Source: Phycisphaerales bacterium (lineage in GTDB: Bacteria; Planctomycetota; Phycisphaerae; Phycisphaerales; UBA1924). From it: 6,240 nt of DNA. The stretch covers positions 1-6,240 of the forward strand of contig JAIEQQ010000504.1 in assembly GCA_019747615.1 (NCBI GenBank), written 5' to 3'. This document shows, one piece after another, positions 1 through 5,884 of this stretch; position 1 is the stretch's first letter, and each line of letters opens with the position of its first letter. The translations under genes and the position numbers were made by a program. Under the pieces are notes generated by a model. It made no database searches. It was not told the DNA's origin and was given only the letters and a program-made list of their open reading frames with translations.

Positions 1-1448
1 GGCCCAGCCGCAAGGGTCTCTCGATCGTCGAGCTCCGCGCCGAGATGAACTCGATGCTCGATCGCGTGCGCGATGCGGGCTTCAACGCCGTGGTCTTTCA
101 AGTCCGCCCGGGCTGCGACGCGATGTACCGCTCCAATCTCGAGCCCTGGTCAGAGTTCCTTAGCGGCCAATCCGGCCAGGCGCCGGCCAATGCTCCCGCA
201 GACTACGACCCGCTCCAAGAGTGGATCATCGCCTCGCACGCCCGAGGCCTTCAACTCCACGCCTGGTTCAACCCCTTCCGCGCCCGCCACATCAGCGCCC
301 AAAAGCCCGACGCCCCCAGCCACATCTCGCGCACACGCCCCGACCTCGTCCGCTCCTACGACGGCTACCTCTGGCTCGACCCCGGCGAGCCCGACGCCCG
401 CGCCCACTCGCTCAGCGTCGTCATGGACATCGTCAACCGCTACGACATCGATGGCATCCACTTCGATGACTACTTCTACCCCTACCCCAAGGCCGGGCAA
501 GACTTCCCCGATCAAGACAGCTTCACCAAGCACGCCCGCCCCGGCACCAAGCGCGACGACTGGCGACGCGACAACATCAATACCTTCGTCCGTGAGTTCT
601 ACACGCGCGTGAAGGCCTCGAAGCCGCACGTCCTCGTGGGCATCAGCCCCTTTGGCATTTGGCGGCCCAATCGCCCCCCGCAGGTGCGCGGCTTGGACGC
701 CTTCGCCAGCCTCTACGCCGACGCTCGCCTCTGGCTCCGTGAGGGATGGTGCGATTACATGTCGCCGCAGCTCTATTGGAAGGCCGAGGCGCCGCAGCAG
801 CCGTTCGCGCGATTGCTCGATTGGTGGATCGATCAGAACGACCAGGGCCGCCATATCTGGCCGGGGCTGAACGCCAGCCGCGTGCTGCCCGAAGTCCCCA
901 CGCCCGCGTCAAACCCCAAGGCCCGCGAGAGCTGGGAGCCTGCGGACATCCTGCGCCAGATCGATCTCACGCGCGCCAGCCAAGGCGCCAGCGGCGTCAT
1001 CGCCTTCAGCGCCGTCGCGATCACCCAAGACCGCCGCGGCCTTGCACGCTCGCTCGCCTCGCGCGCCTTCAACACGCCCGCGCTCATCCCCGCCACCACA
1101 TGGCTCGCCAGCCCCGGCTCACGCGTGCCCGAGCTTCGCGCGACCATCACCCGCGACGCATCGGGCACGCTTCGAATCACCGCGCAAGAACCCAACGCGG
1201 CACCAGCGGCAGCCCCGAGCCCGGCCCCAACCTCGACCGGCCTCACGCTCGTCGTCATGGGCCGCGCCGCCATCGCCGCCGGCTCACCACCGGACAGCCC
1301 CGCGCGATGGACACTCCTGGGCAGCACGCGCGGCACTTCGCTCACCATCACGCCGCCCAAGTTACCCGATCAAGACTTCGACGCCTTCAGCGCCGCTTGG
1401 ATGGATCGCCTCGGCCGCATGGGCCCATGGCAATCGCTGAAGCCCTAG
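1..1448 (+). CDS. GHL10-type family 10 glycosylhydrolase-like protein, 5' end outside window
   Basis: This is the C-terminal part of a COG1649/GHL10 (DUF187-like) protein, a TIM-barrel family related to glycoside hydrolases, usually exported or lipid-anchored and thought to act on cell-envelope or extracellular glycans. The frame is open from base 3, and the residues before the Met at base 45 (PSRKGLSIVELRAE) already match the family's N-terminal region, so that Met is internal and the start lies upstream. Numbering from it, family hallmarks are NAVVFQVRPGCDAMY (14-28), EPWSEFLSG (33-41), LHAWFNPFRA (71-80), GYLWLDPGEP (107-116), DIDGIHFDDYFYPYP (134-148, with the acidic pair typical of the active site), VGISPFGIWRP (198-208) and YMSPQLYW (238-245). 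After the barrel comes an Ala/Pro linker (about 384-398) and a short beta-rich tail ending at the TAG stop. A signal peptide cannot be checked here. The substrate is unknown; the family call is secure. Confidence 0.9.
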   Translation, partial: PSRKGLSIVELRAEMNSMLDRVRDAGFNAVVFQVRPGCDAMYRSNLEPWSEFLSGQSGQAPANAPADYDPLQEWIIASHARGLQLHAWFNPFRARHISAQKPDAPSHISRTRPDLVRSYDGYLWLDPGEPDARAHSLSVVMDIVNRYDIDGIHFDDYFYPYPKAGQDFPDQDSFTKHARPGTKRDDWRRDNINTFVREFYTRVKASKPHVLVGISPFGIWRPNRPPQVRGLDAFASLYADARLWLREGWCDYMSPQLYWKAEAPQQPFARLLDWWIDQNDQGRHIWPGLNASRVLPEVPTPASNPKARESWEPADILRQIDLTRASQGASGVIAFSAVAITQDRRGLARSLASRAFNTPALIPATTWLASPGSRVPELRATITRDASGTLRITAQEPNAAPAAAPSPAPTSTGLTLVVMGRAAIAAGSPPDSPARWTLLGSTRGTSLTITPPKLPDQDFDAFSAAWMDRLGRMGPWQSLKP

Positions 1449-1529
1449 CGATCTGAGCGCGACCGCGCGCCCCACCCGCTCGATCGGCCACGAGCTCGCT
1501 TCGCTGAGCGTGAATCACCCGCCAACCCC

Positions 1530-1533
1530 GGAG
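1530..1533 (+). promoter_or_regulatory. Shine-Dalgarno site for proC
   Basis: GGAG lies six bases before the ATG at 1540. The alternative in-frame GTG at 1510 has no purine-rich site at a suitable distance, so this site decides the start in favour of 1540. Confidence 0.6.
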
Positions 1534-1539
1534 AGCCCA

Positions 1540-2400
1540 ATGCCCATCGAGCAACCGCAACTCATCGTGATCGGCGCGGGCGTCATGGGCTCAGCACTCT
1601 TGCTCAGCGCGCTGGATGCCGACCTGCTCGAAGCCGCCAGCGTCACTGCGATCGACCCCGACGCCCGAAAACTCGCCCCCCTCGCCGCCCGCGGCGTCCG
1701 CTGCCTCGACTCCATCGAAAGCCTCCACCCCCCTCACCCCCCACACCCCCTCCGCGCCGCCGAGCCATCGATCGTCCTCATCGCCATCAAGCCGCAGTCA
1801 TTGCCCGATGCAACGCACGCCATCGCCACGCTCCTGCGCCCGGGCGACACCCTCATCAGCATCATGGCCGGCGTCACGCTCGCTCGCCTCTCGCAGCTCG
1901 CGCCCGTCGGTGTCGGCGTCATCCGCGCCATGCCCAGCACGCCCGCCCGCATCGGCATGGGCGTCACAGGCCTCGCGCTGGCGCCGGACCTCGGGCCGTT
2001 TCACCCCGGCGTCGCGTTTGCCGATCGCTTCTTCCGCACTGCCGGGCCAACGGTCATGCGCATCGACGAGTCGATGATGGACGCCTTCACCGCGATCGCC
2101 GGCAGCGGCCCGGCGTACGTCTTCTACCTCGCAGAGGCGCTCACGATCGCGGCGCAGCAGGTCGGCTTCACGCCCGAGCAGGCCGACACACTCGTGCGCG
2201 CCACGCTCCTGGGCAGCGCGACGCTTCTGTCTCGCTCACCAGACCAAACCGCCGCGGCTCTCCGCGCCAGCGTCACCAGCAAAGGCGGCACGACCAACGC
2301 CGCCTGCACACTCCTGGACTCCCGCGACGTCATGGACGCCTTCACGCACGCCATCATCGCCGCGCGTGACCGAGGGCAAGAACTCGGCAAAGGGTCGTGA
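1540..2400 (+). CDS. proC: Pyrroline-5-carboxylate reductase
   Basis: The enzyme reduces 1-pyrroline-5-carboxylate to L-proline with NAD(P)H, the last step of proline synthesis in the cytoplasm. The product is 286 residues, slightly longer than the usual 265-280. An N-terminal Rossmann fold carries the nucleotide-binding loop IGAGVMGSALL (11-21), followed by IAIKPQ (81-86) and SIMAGVT (107-113). RAMPSTPARIGMGVTGLA (129-146) corresponds to the family's MPNTP segment. The C-terminal dimerisation and active-site domain has AIAGSGPAYVFYLAEAL (185-201), RATLLGSATLL (220-230) and the signature VTSKGGTTNAA (245-255). An earlier GTG at 1510 would add ten residues, but the ribosome site and the conserved N-terminus favour 1540. 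Residues 63-70 are a His-Pro-Pro repeat in the loop before the IKPQ strand, which accounts for much of the extra length. It follows the GHL10 gene by 91 bases on the same strand; co-transcription is possible but unproven. Confidence 0.95.
   Translation: MPIEQPQLIVIGAGVMGSALLLSALDADLLEAASVTAIDPDARKLAPLAARGVRCLDSIESLHPPHPPHPLRAAEPSIVLIAIKPQSLPDATHAIATLLRPGDTLISIMAGVTLARLSQLAPVGVGVIRAMPSTPARIGMGVTGLALAPDLGPFHPGVAFADRFFRTAGPTVMRIDESMMDAFTAIAGSGPAYVFYLAEALTIAAQQVGFTPEQADTLVRATLLGSATLLSRSPDQTAAALRASVTSKGGTTNAACTLLDSRDVMDAFTHAIIAARDRGQELGKGS
1726..1749 (+). repeat. 9-bp tandem repeat inside proC (His-Pro-Pro)
   Basis: Two full copies and a partial third copy of a nine-base unit, CACCCCCCT / CACCCCCCA / CACCCC, encode HPPHPPHP in proC. 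The unit length is a multiple of three, so gain or loss of a unit would keep the frame. Confidence 0.75.
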
Positions 2401-2437
2401 GCGGACATCAATCAACCCAGCGCCAACTCCCGCCCCA

Positions 2438-2469
2438 CCACTTTGCCACTCTGCCACTTCGCCACTTCC
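2438..2469. repeat. Four-copy 8-bp tandem repeat at convergent gene junction
   Basis: Four head-to-tail copies of an octamer occupy most of the right half of the 68-base gap between the proC stop and the permease stop: CCACTTTG, CCACTCTG, CCACTTCG, CCACTTCC. The last copy touches the first base of the permease stop codon on the minus strand. There is no clear stem-loop with a T-run here, so a normal intrinsic terminator is not visible for either gene. Confidence 0.8.
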
Positions 2470-3611
2470 TAGAAATCCCGCCGCCAGAAGATCAACGCCG
2501 TCAGTCCGACCATAAAGACCTCGAAGATCAGCGACGTGCCGATGACGTAGACCCAGCCGCGCGAACGCTTGACCTCTTCGAGCTCTTTCATGATCAAACG
2601 CTCGTTAGCGCCCATGGCCCGCCTGCGGCCACGGTCCTCGGCTGAGTTGCGATCATCCACCGCTTGAAACACGCCGTCCATCGCCGATGTCTTCATCAGC
2701 GCAAACTGCAGCACCTCGAGCGTGTCGGCGTTCTTGGGCACGGGCGTCTTGAGCACCAACGTGAATCGGTGCCACCACACCAGACCGGGCCGCGACGCCT
2801 CCAGTTGCTCCTTCTCGTCAGTCTTCCGCGCGAGTGTGCGCCGAAGGCCCTCGATATCCGACGCACTGCGAGCGCCCTCCTCATTGGCGTCAAGTCGTGC
2901 CTGCTCACGGGCGATCTGCGCCTGGCGGACTTCGACTTCCTTGGTCACCTGTCGCAGATTGACATCGTTCGTCACACGCTGGCTCAGCATGATCGCCTCA
3001 GCGGCGTTGATTCCAAAGAACAAGAACCAGCAGACGCCCACCGCGACGATCGCCGCGATCGTTGATCTCGTCAACACCCCCACGAACACGCTGACGCTGA
3101 ACATGAAGCTGAAGATCAGCGTCGCCAGCGGGATCGTGAGCAGCAACCCCGGCAGCCATTCGCCGCCGCGGATACCGATCACCAGAATCGCCGCGACCGT
3201 GAAGACCGTCACCTGCAGCACAACGAACAACATTGCCGCGAGGTACTTGGTCACAAAGAGCCGCATCCGTGACATCGGACGCGACAGCGTGAGCTCGATC
3301 GATCCAGCGGACACGAAGTCCGGCATGATGCTCGCCGTCGAGATCAACGCCAGCGCCATCGCCCCGATGCCCAACCACAGGTTCACACCGACGTTCGCGA
3401 ACATGTACTTGTAGAACGTCTCCGGCGGCAGAATCGTGCTGTTCACGAAGCTCGGGATCGTGAACCACAGCACCGTGAAGCCCTGCTCTGAAATCCCGAT
3501 GCACGCGTAGATCGCCACCACCAGCCCCGAGATCAACAGGCTGATCCAGAACATCATCTTGCTGTTCAGCTCGCGATACGAATCCACAAAGATCGCCAGT
3601 GTCTGTCTCAT
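2469..3611 (-). CDS. ABC-2 type transporter permease with coiled-coil loop
   Basis: This 380-residue inner-membrane protein should be the membrane half of an ABC-2 type exporter. I read six hydrophobic segments: about 20-40, 73-95, 122-146, 152-176, 184-204 and 352-375. The segment GSIELTLSRPMSRMRLFVTKY (103-123) matches the conserved cytoplasmic element of ABC-2 permeases (a 'LS.P.SR....K' pattern), and the protein ends in FWRRDF, a common ABC-2 C-terminus. Between segments five and six lies a hydrophilic stretch of about 145 residues (205-350), rich in Glu, Arg, Lys, Gln and Ala with coiled-coil character at roughly 218-272. With a cytoplasmic N-terminus this loop is predicted outside the cytoplasm. 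The start codon overlaps the ATPase stop (ATGA) and has a strong ribosome site, so the two are translationally coupled. Cargo is unknown. The subfamily (ABC2_membrane_2-like or DUF3526-like) cannot be settled by eye. Confidence 0.88.
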   Translation of the reverse strand: MRQTLAIFVDSYRELNSKMMFWISLLISGLVVAIYACIGISEQGFTVLWFTIPSFVNSTILPPETFYKYMFANVGVNLWLGIGAMALALISTASIMPDFVSAGSIELTLSRPMSRMRLFVTKYLAAMLFVVLQVTVFTVAAILVIGIRGGEWLPGLLLTIPLATLIFSFMFSVSVFVGVLTRSTIAAIVAVGVCWFLFFGINAAEAIMLSQRVTNDVNLRQVTKEVEVRQAQIAREQARLDANEEGARSASDIEGLRRTLARKTDEKEQLEASRPGLVWWHRFTLVLKTPVPKNADTLEVLQFALMKTSAMDGVFQAVDDRNSAEDRGRRRAMGANERLIMKELEEVKRSRGWVYVIGTSLIFEVFMVGLTALIFWRRDF

Positions 3612-4834
3612 CGCTGATCCCCCTTGCCCGCCGTGCGCGTCGGCGCGTCGCCCGCGCCGGGGCTCAAGACCTTGCCCGTCACCTCATCGGTCACCGCCCG
3701 AATGAACAAATCCTCCAGCGACGGGCGCGTGTCGCGCACGTTGCGGATCATCACACCAGCGCCACGCAGGGCGTCGATCACCGGCTGCACCGCCTCGACG
3801 CTCCGCGTCTTGAGGAACACGACATTCCCGCTCACGCCCATCGCGATCGGCGTGCCGCCCCCCGCGCTCACCAGCGTCAGGCCAACCGCCGGAGCCTCGC
3901 CCGCGCCGGGGGCCGGAGCCAACGCGTGATCGCCCGCCATCACCGGCGCGCTCAGCAATCGCTCGCCCATCGCCGTTTGTAACACGCCCGCGATCCTCGC
4001 ACCGATCACCGCCGCGGATCCATCGCGCTCCTGCCCCGGCATCTCCACCTCGATCTCATACCGCTGGCCGTAATCCGTCAGATCGTCCATCGTGCCCTGC
4101 ATCGTCACGCGCCCCTGCACCATGATCGCAACGCGATCCGAGACCGCCTCTAGCTCGCTCAGCAAGTGCGAGTTCACCAGCACCGCCTTGCCGCGCGCCC
4201 GAAGCTCAACCAGGATGTTGCGAATGTCGCGCCGGCCGACAGGATCCACGCCATCGGTCGGCTCATCGAGCACGACCAGATCCGGGTCCATCATCAGGGC
4301 CTGCGCCACGCCGATGCGCTGGCGCATGCCCTTGGAATACTGCCGCACCTTCATGTCTTTCCAGCGCGTCATGCCCACCAGCTCAAGCAGCTCCCCCGCA
4401 CGCTGCTTGCGCTCCCGACGCGGCACATCGCTCAAGGCCGCGAAGTAGTCCAGCACCTGCCCACCCGACAGATACTCCGGAAACCGGTGATGCTCCGGCA
4501 GATAGCCCACCTTGCGCAGCGTGGCCTTATCGCCGATCGGCCGGCCCAGCATCTGCCCCTGGCAGCGTGTCGGGCGGATGATCGTCATCAGCACCTTCAC
4601 CAGCGTGCTCTTGCCCGCGCCGTTCGGCCCCAGTAACCCGAAGATCTCGCCGCGCCGGATCATCAGATCCACGCCGCGCAGGGCGTGAACCTTGCGCGAG
4701 TAAATCTTCTGCACCCCGCGCACGTCCACTGCCGCGTCGCCCGGCACACGCTCAATCCCCCGGGCGATCTCCGCATCGCGGCTCAACCCGGCACCCACGT
4801 CGTTGCTCATCACCACCGGCGGCACCACAGTCAT
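3608..4834 (-). CDS. ABC transporter ATP-binding protein (ABC-2 exporter ATPase)
   Basis: This is the cytoplasmic ATPase that would power the adjacent permease. Counting from the Met at 4834 (408 residues): Walker A GPNGAGKST (69-77), Q-loop region GYLPEH (110-115, Glu where many ABC proteins have Gln, as is common in this subfamily), signature YSKGMRQR (166-173), Walker B LVVLDEPTDGVDP (186-198) and switch His in NSHLL (221-225). After the nucleotide-binding domain come about 150 residues resembling a DUF4162-type C-terminal domain, ending with the typical PSLEDLFIRAV (371-381); this part holds a Gly/Ala/Pro-rich insertion at about 295-340. The frame is open further upstream to a Met at 4969, but those 45 residues are Cys/Trp/Arg-rich with poorer third-position GC and look untranslated. 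The Met at 4810 is an equally possible start; neither has a good ribosome site. The stop overlaps the permease start by four bases. Confidence 0.92.
   Translation of the reverse strand: MTVVPPVVMSNDVGAGLSRDAEIARGIERVPGDAAVDVRGVQKIYSRKVHALRGVDLMIRRGEIFGLLGPNGAGKSTLVKVLMTIIRPTRCQGQMLGRPIGDKATLRKVGYLPEHHRFPEYLSGGQVLDYFAALSDVPRRERKQRAGELLELVGMTRWKDMKVRQYSKGMRQRIGVAQALMMDPDLVVLDEPTDGVDPVGRRDIRNILVELRARGKAVLVNSHLLSELEAVSDRVAIMVQGRVTMQGTMDDLTDYGQRYEIEVEMPGQERDGSAAVIGARIAGVLQTAMGERLLSAPVMAGDHALAPAPGAGEAPAVGLTLVSAGGGTPIAMGVSGNVVFLKTRSVEAVQPVIDALRGAGVMIRNVRDTRPSLEDLFIRAVTDEVTGKVLSPGAGDAPTRTAGKGDQR
3619..3625 (-). promoter_or_regulatory. Shine-Dalgarno site for the ABC permease
   Basis: On the minus strand AAGGGGG sits seven bases before the permease ATG, inside the last codons of the ATPase gene. 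Together with the ATGA overlap it supports translational coupling of the two subunits. Confidence 0.7.
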
Positions 4835-4877
4835 AGTGCAACAGCGTACCGCCAAAGCGCCGCTGCGTTGCTGCACT
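4835..4877. repeat. Imperfect inverted repeat upstream of the ABC operon
   Basis: The outer arms AGTGCA (4835-4840) and TGCACT (4872-4877) are perfectly complementary, and inner arms AGCG (4843-4846) and CGCT (4861-4864) can also pair, with unequal spacers between inner and outer arms and a 14-base centre. It abuts the chosen ATPase start. It could be an operator or a leader hairpin, or chance in GC-rich DNA. Confidence 0.35.
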
Positions 4878-5014
4878 CCGTTTCGCCACGCCCTGACGCT
4901 CCTCGCGGCGGCGCACCCGCGCCCGTCCTCCCGTGCCCCCCGTTTCGCCCAGCATCCCCAAAGCCGCACGATGCCTAGTATCGCCTCCGTCCCGGCGAAC
5001 AGAGACCCATTTTC

Positions 5015-5019
5015 GGGAG
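5015..5019 (+). promoter_or_regulatory. Shine-Dalgarno site for the DksA-like gene
   Basis: GGGAG lies seven bases before the GTG at 5027 and supports this non-ATG start. The ATG at 5020 between them is out of frame with the gene. Confidence 0.65.
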
Positions 5020-5026
5020 ATGCCCA

Positions 5027-5857
5027 GTGGCCAAGTCGGCATCGTCAAGCAAGAAGTCCACCAAGCCGGCCGCCAAGAAGCCCGCGAAGCCCAAGGCCAG
5101 CAAGCCCGCCGCCGCGCCCAAGAAGGCCGCGAAGCCCGCCCCGGCCAAGAAGCCGAGTAAGCCCGCCAAGGCTCCCGCAAAGCCCGCGGCGAAAGTCGCG
5201 CCCAAGCCCGCGGCCCCCGCAAAGCCCGCGCCCGTCGTGGTGGCAAAGGTCGAGCCGGCGCCCGCCATCGCCGGCGATCGCCCGAAGCCCAAGGGCATCA
5301 CCATCGTCTCCAACAAGCCGATGAAGCGCCCCAAGCCCGTCAAGAAGATCCTGGAGATGCCGTCGCTCGGCGCGCCGCTCCTTGGCGGCAACAAGAAGTG
5401 GAAGCCGCTCATCCCCTCAGGCCCCAACGCCCGCGCGACCGACGCGCTGGTCGCCCCGACCACCGAGAAGCCCAAGAGCCCCTTTGCCAAAAAGGAACTC
5501 GATCGCTATCGCGAGATCCTTCTCAAGAAGCGGCACGAGCTCGTCGGCGATATCACCAACCTTGAAGGCGAGGCCCTGAACGCCAACAGCGGCTCGCTGT
5601 CCCACACGCCCCAGCACATCGCCGAACAGGGCACCGAGAGCTTCGATCAGGCACTGTCGCTCGATATCGCTCAGGCTGATCGCAACCTGATCAAAGAGAT
5701 CGACGACGCCCTGAACCGCATCGCCAAGGGCTCCTTCGGCATCTGCGAGCTGACGCACAAGCCGATCAGCAAGGATCGGCTCGAGGAACTCCCCTGGACG
5801 CGCCACTCGATCGAAGCCGCCCGTGAGCTTGAGCGTCGCGAGTTCATCCGGCCCTGA
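5027..5857 (+). CDS. TraR/DksA-family protein with basic Ala/Lys/Pro-rich N-terminal tail
   Basis: The 276-residue product has two parts. Residues 1-155 are a disordered, strongly basic tail of KPAAK/PAKKP-type repeats, like a histone H1 C-terminus, grading into a Lys/Pro/Gly linker. Residues 156-276 align with TraR/DksA proteins, which bind RNA polymerase through its secondary channel: a coiled coil starting at KKELDRYREILLKKRHELVGD (155-175), a tip region around LSHTPQHIAEQGTESFDQAL (191-210), a returning helix, then the finger region. Aligned with E. coli DksA, the four zinc cysteines fall at C240, T243, S261 and A264, so only one remains; the 21-residue spacing between first and third positions is kept. 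The DxxDxA tip motif of DksA is not recognisable. The start is GTG with a good ribosome site. Lack of a full finger argues against a classical zinc-binding DksA; DNA or nucleoid binding by the tail is inference. lspA follows after 27 bases, probably in the same operon. Confidence 0.85.
   Translation: MAKSASSSKKSTKPAAKKPAKPKASKPAAAPKKAAKPAPAKKPSKPAKAPAKPAAKVAPKPAAPAKPAPVVVAKVEPAPAIAGDRPKPKGITIVSNKPMKRPKPVKKILEMPSLGAPLLGGNKKWKPLIPSGPNARATDALVAPTTEKPKSPFAKKELDRYREILLKKRHELVGDITNLEGEALNANSGSLSHTPQHIAEQGTESFDQALSLDIAQADRNLIKEIDDALNRIAKGSFGICELTHKPISKDRLEELPWTRHSIEAARELERREFIRP
5045..5235 (+). repeat. Low-complexity AAGCCCGC-rich coding repeat
   Basis: AAGCCCGC and close variants (AAGCCCGCC, AAGCCCAAG, AAGAAGGCC) recur irregularly and encode the Lys-Pro-Ala tail of the DksA-like protein. 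The copies are degenerate rather than an exact tandem array. Confidence 0.7.
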
Positions 5858-5884
5858 GCCACCCTTCACGCGAATCCATAGGCC

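Larger units (their letters stand above)
4835..5026. other. Divergent intergenic region between ABC operon and DksA-like gene
   Basis: These 192 bases separate the leftward ABC operon from the rightward DksA-like gene and must hold promoters for both. I see no tRNA, riboswitch or coding sequence. TAGTAT at 4976-4981 matches four of six bases of a -10 box in the rightward direction, but no convincing -35 lies upstream, so I do not call it a promoter. CGTTTCGCC occurs twice (4879-4887 and 4941-4949). An imperfect inverted repeat is listed separately. Confidence 0.6.

Noticed and set aside
150..854. Long minus-strand open frame (234 residues) opposite the GHL10 gene
   Set aside because: It is Val/Gly/Ala/Glu-rich, as expected from reading GC-rich coding DNA in antisense, lacks a recognisable domain, and lies wholly over a gene with clear family motifs.
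833..1360. Minus-strand open frame of 175 residues
   Set aside because: No motifs and no ribosome site noted; it is antisense to a supported gene.
746..1456. Plus-strand open frame overlapping the GHL10 C-terminus in another frame
   Set aside because: Its Arg/His/Pro-rich composition is typical of a shifted-frame shadow, and the family motifs are in the other frame.
1449..1539. Possible terminator between GHL10 and proC
   Set aside because: Only four- to five-base GC-rich pairings (around GCTC...GAGC) are visible and no T-run follows, so an intrinsic terminator is not supported.
2722..3414. Plus-strand open frame of 230 residues opposite the permease
   Set aside because: Ser/Thr/Ala/Arg-rich antisense shadow; the minus-strand frame has membrane segments, a conserved ABC-2 element and a coupled start.
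4835..4969. N-terminal extension of the ABC ATPase back to the Met at 4969
   Set aside because: The extra 45 residues are Cys/Trp/Arg-rich with weaker third-position GC, match nothing in ABC ATPases and would use up most of the divergent promoter region.
4976..4981. TAGTAT as a -10 box for the DksA-like gene
   Set aside because: Four of six matches and no -35 at proper spacing; too weak to call.
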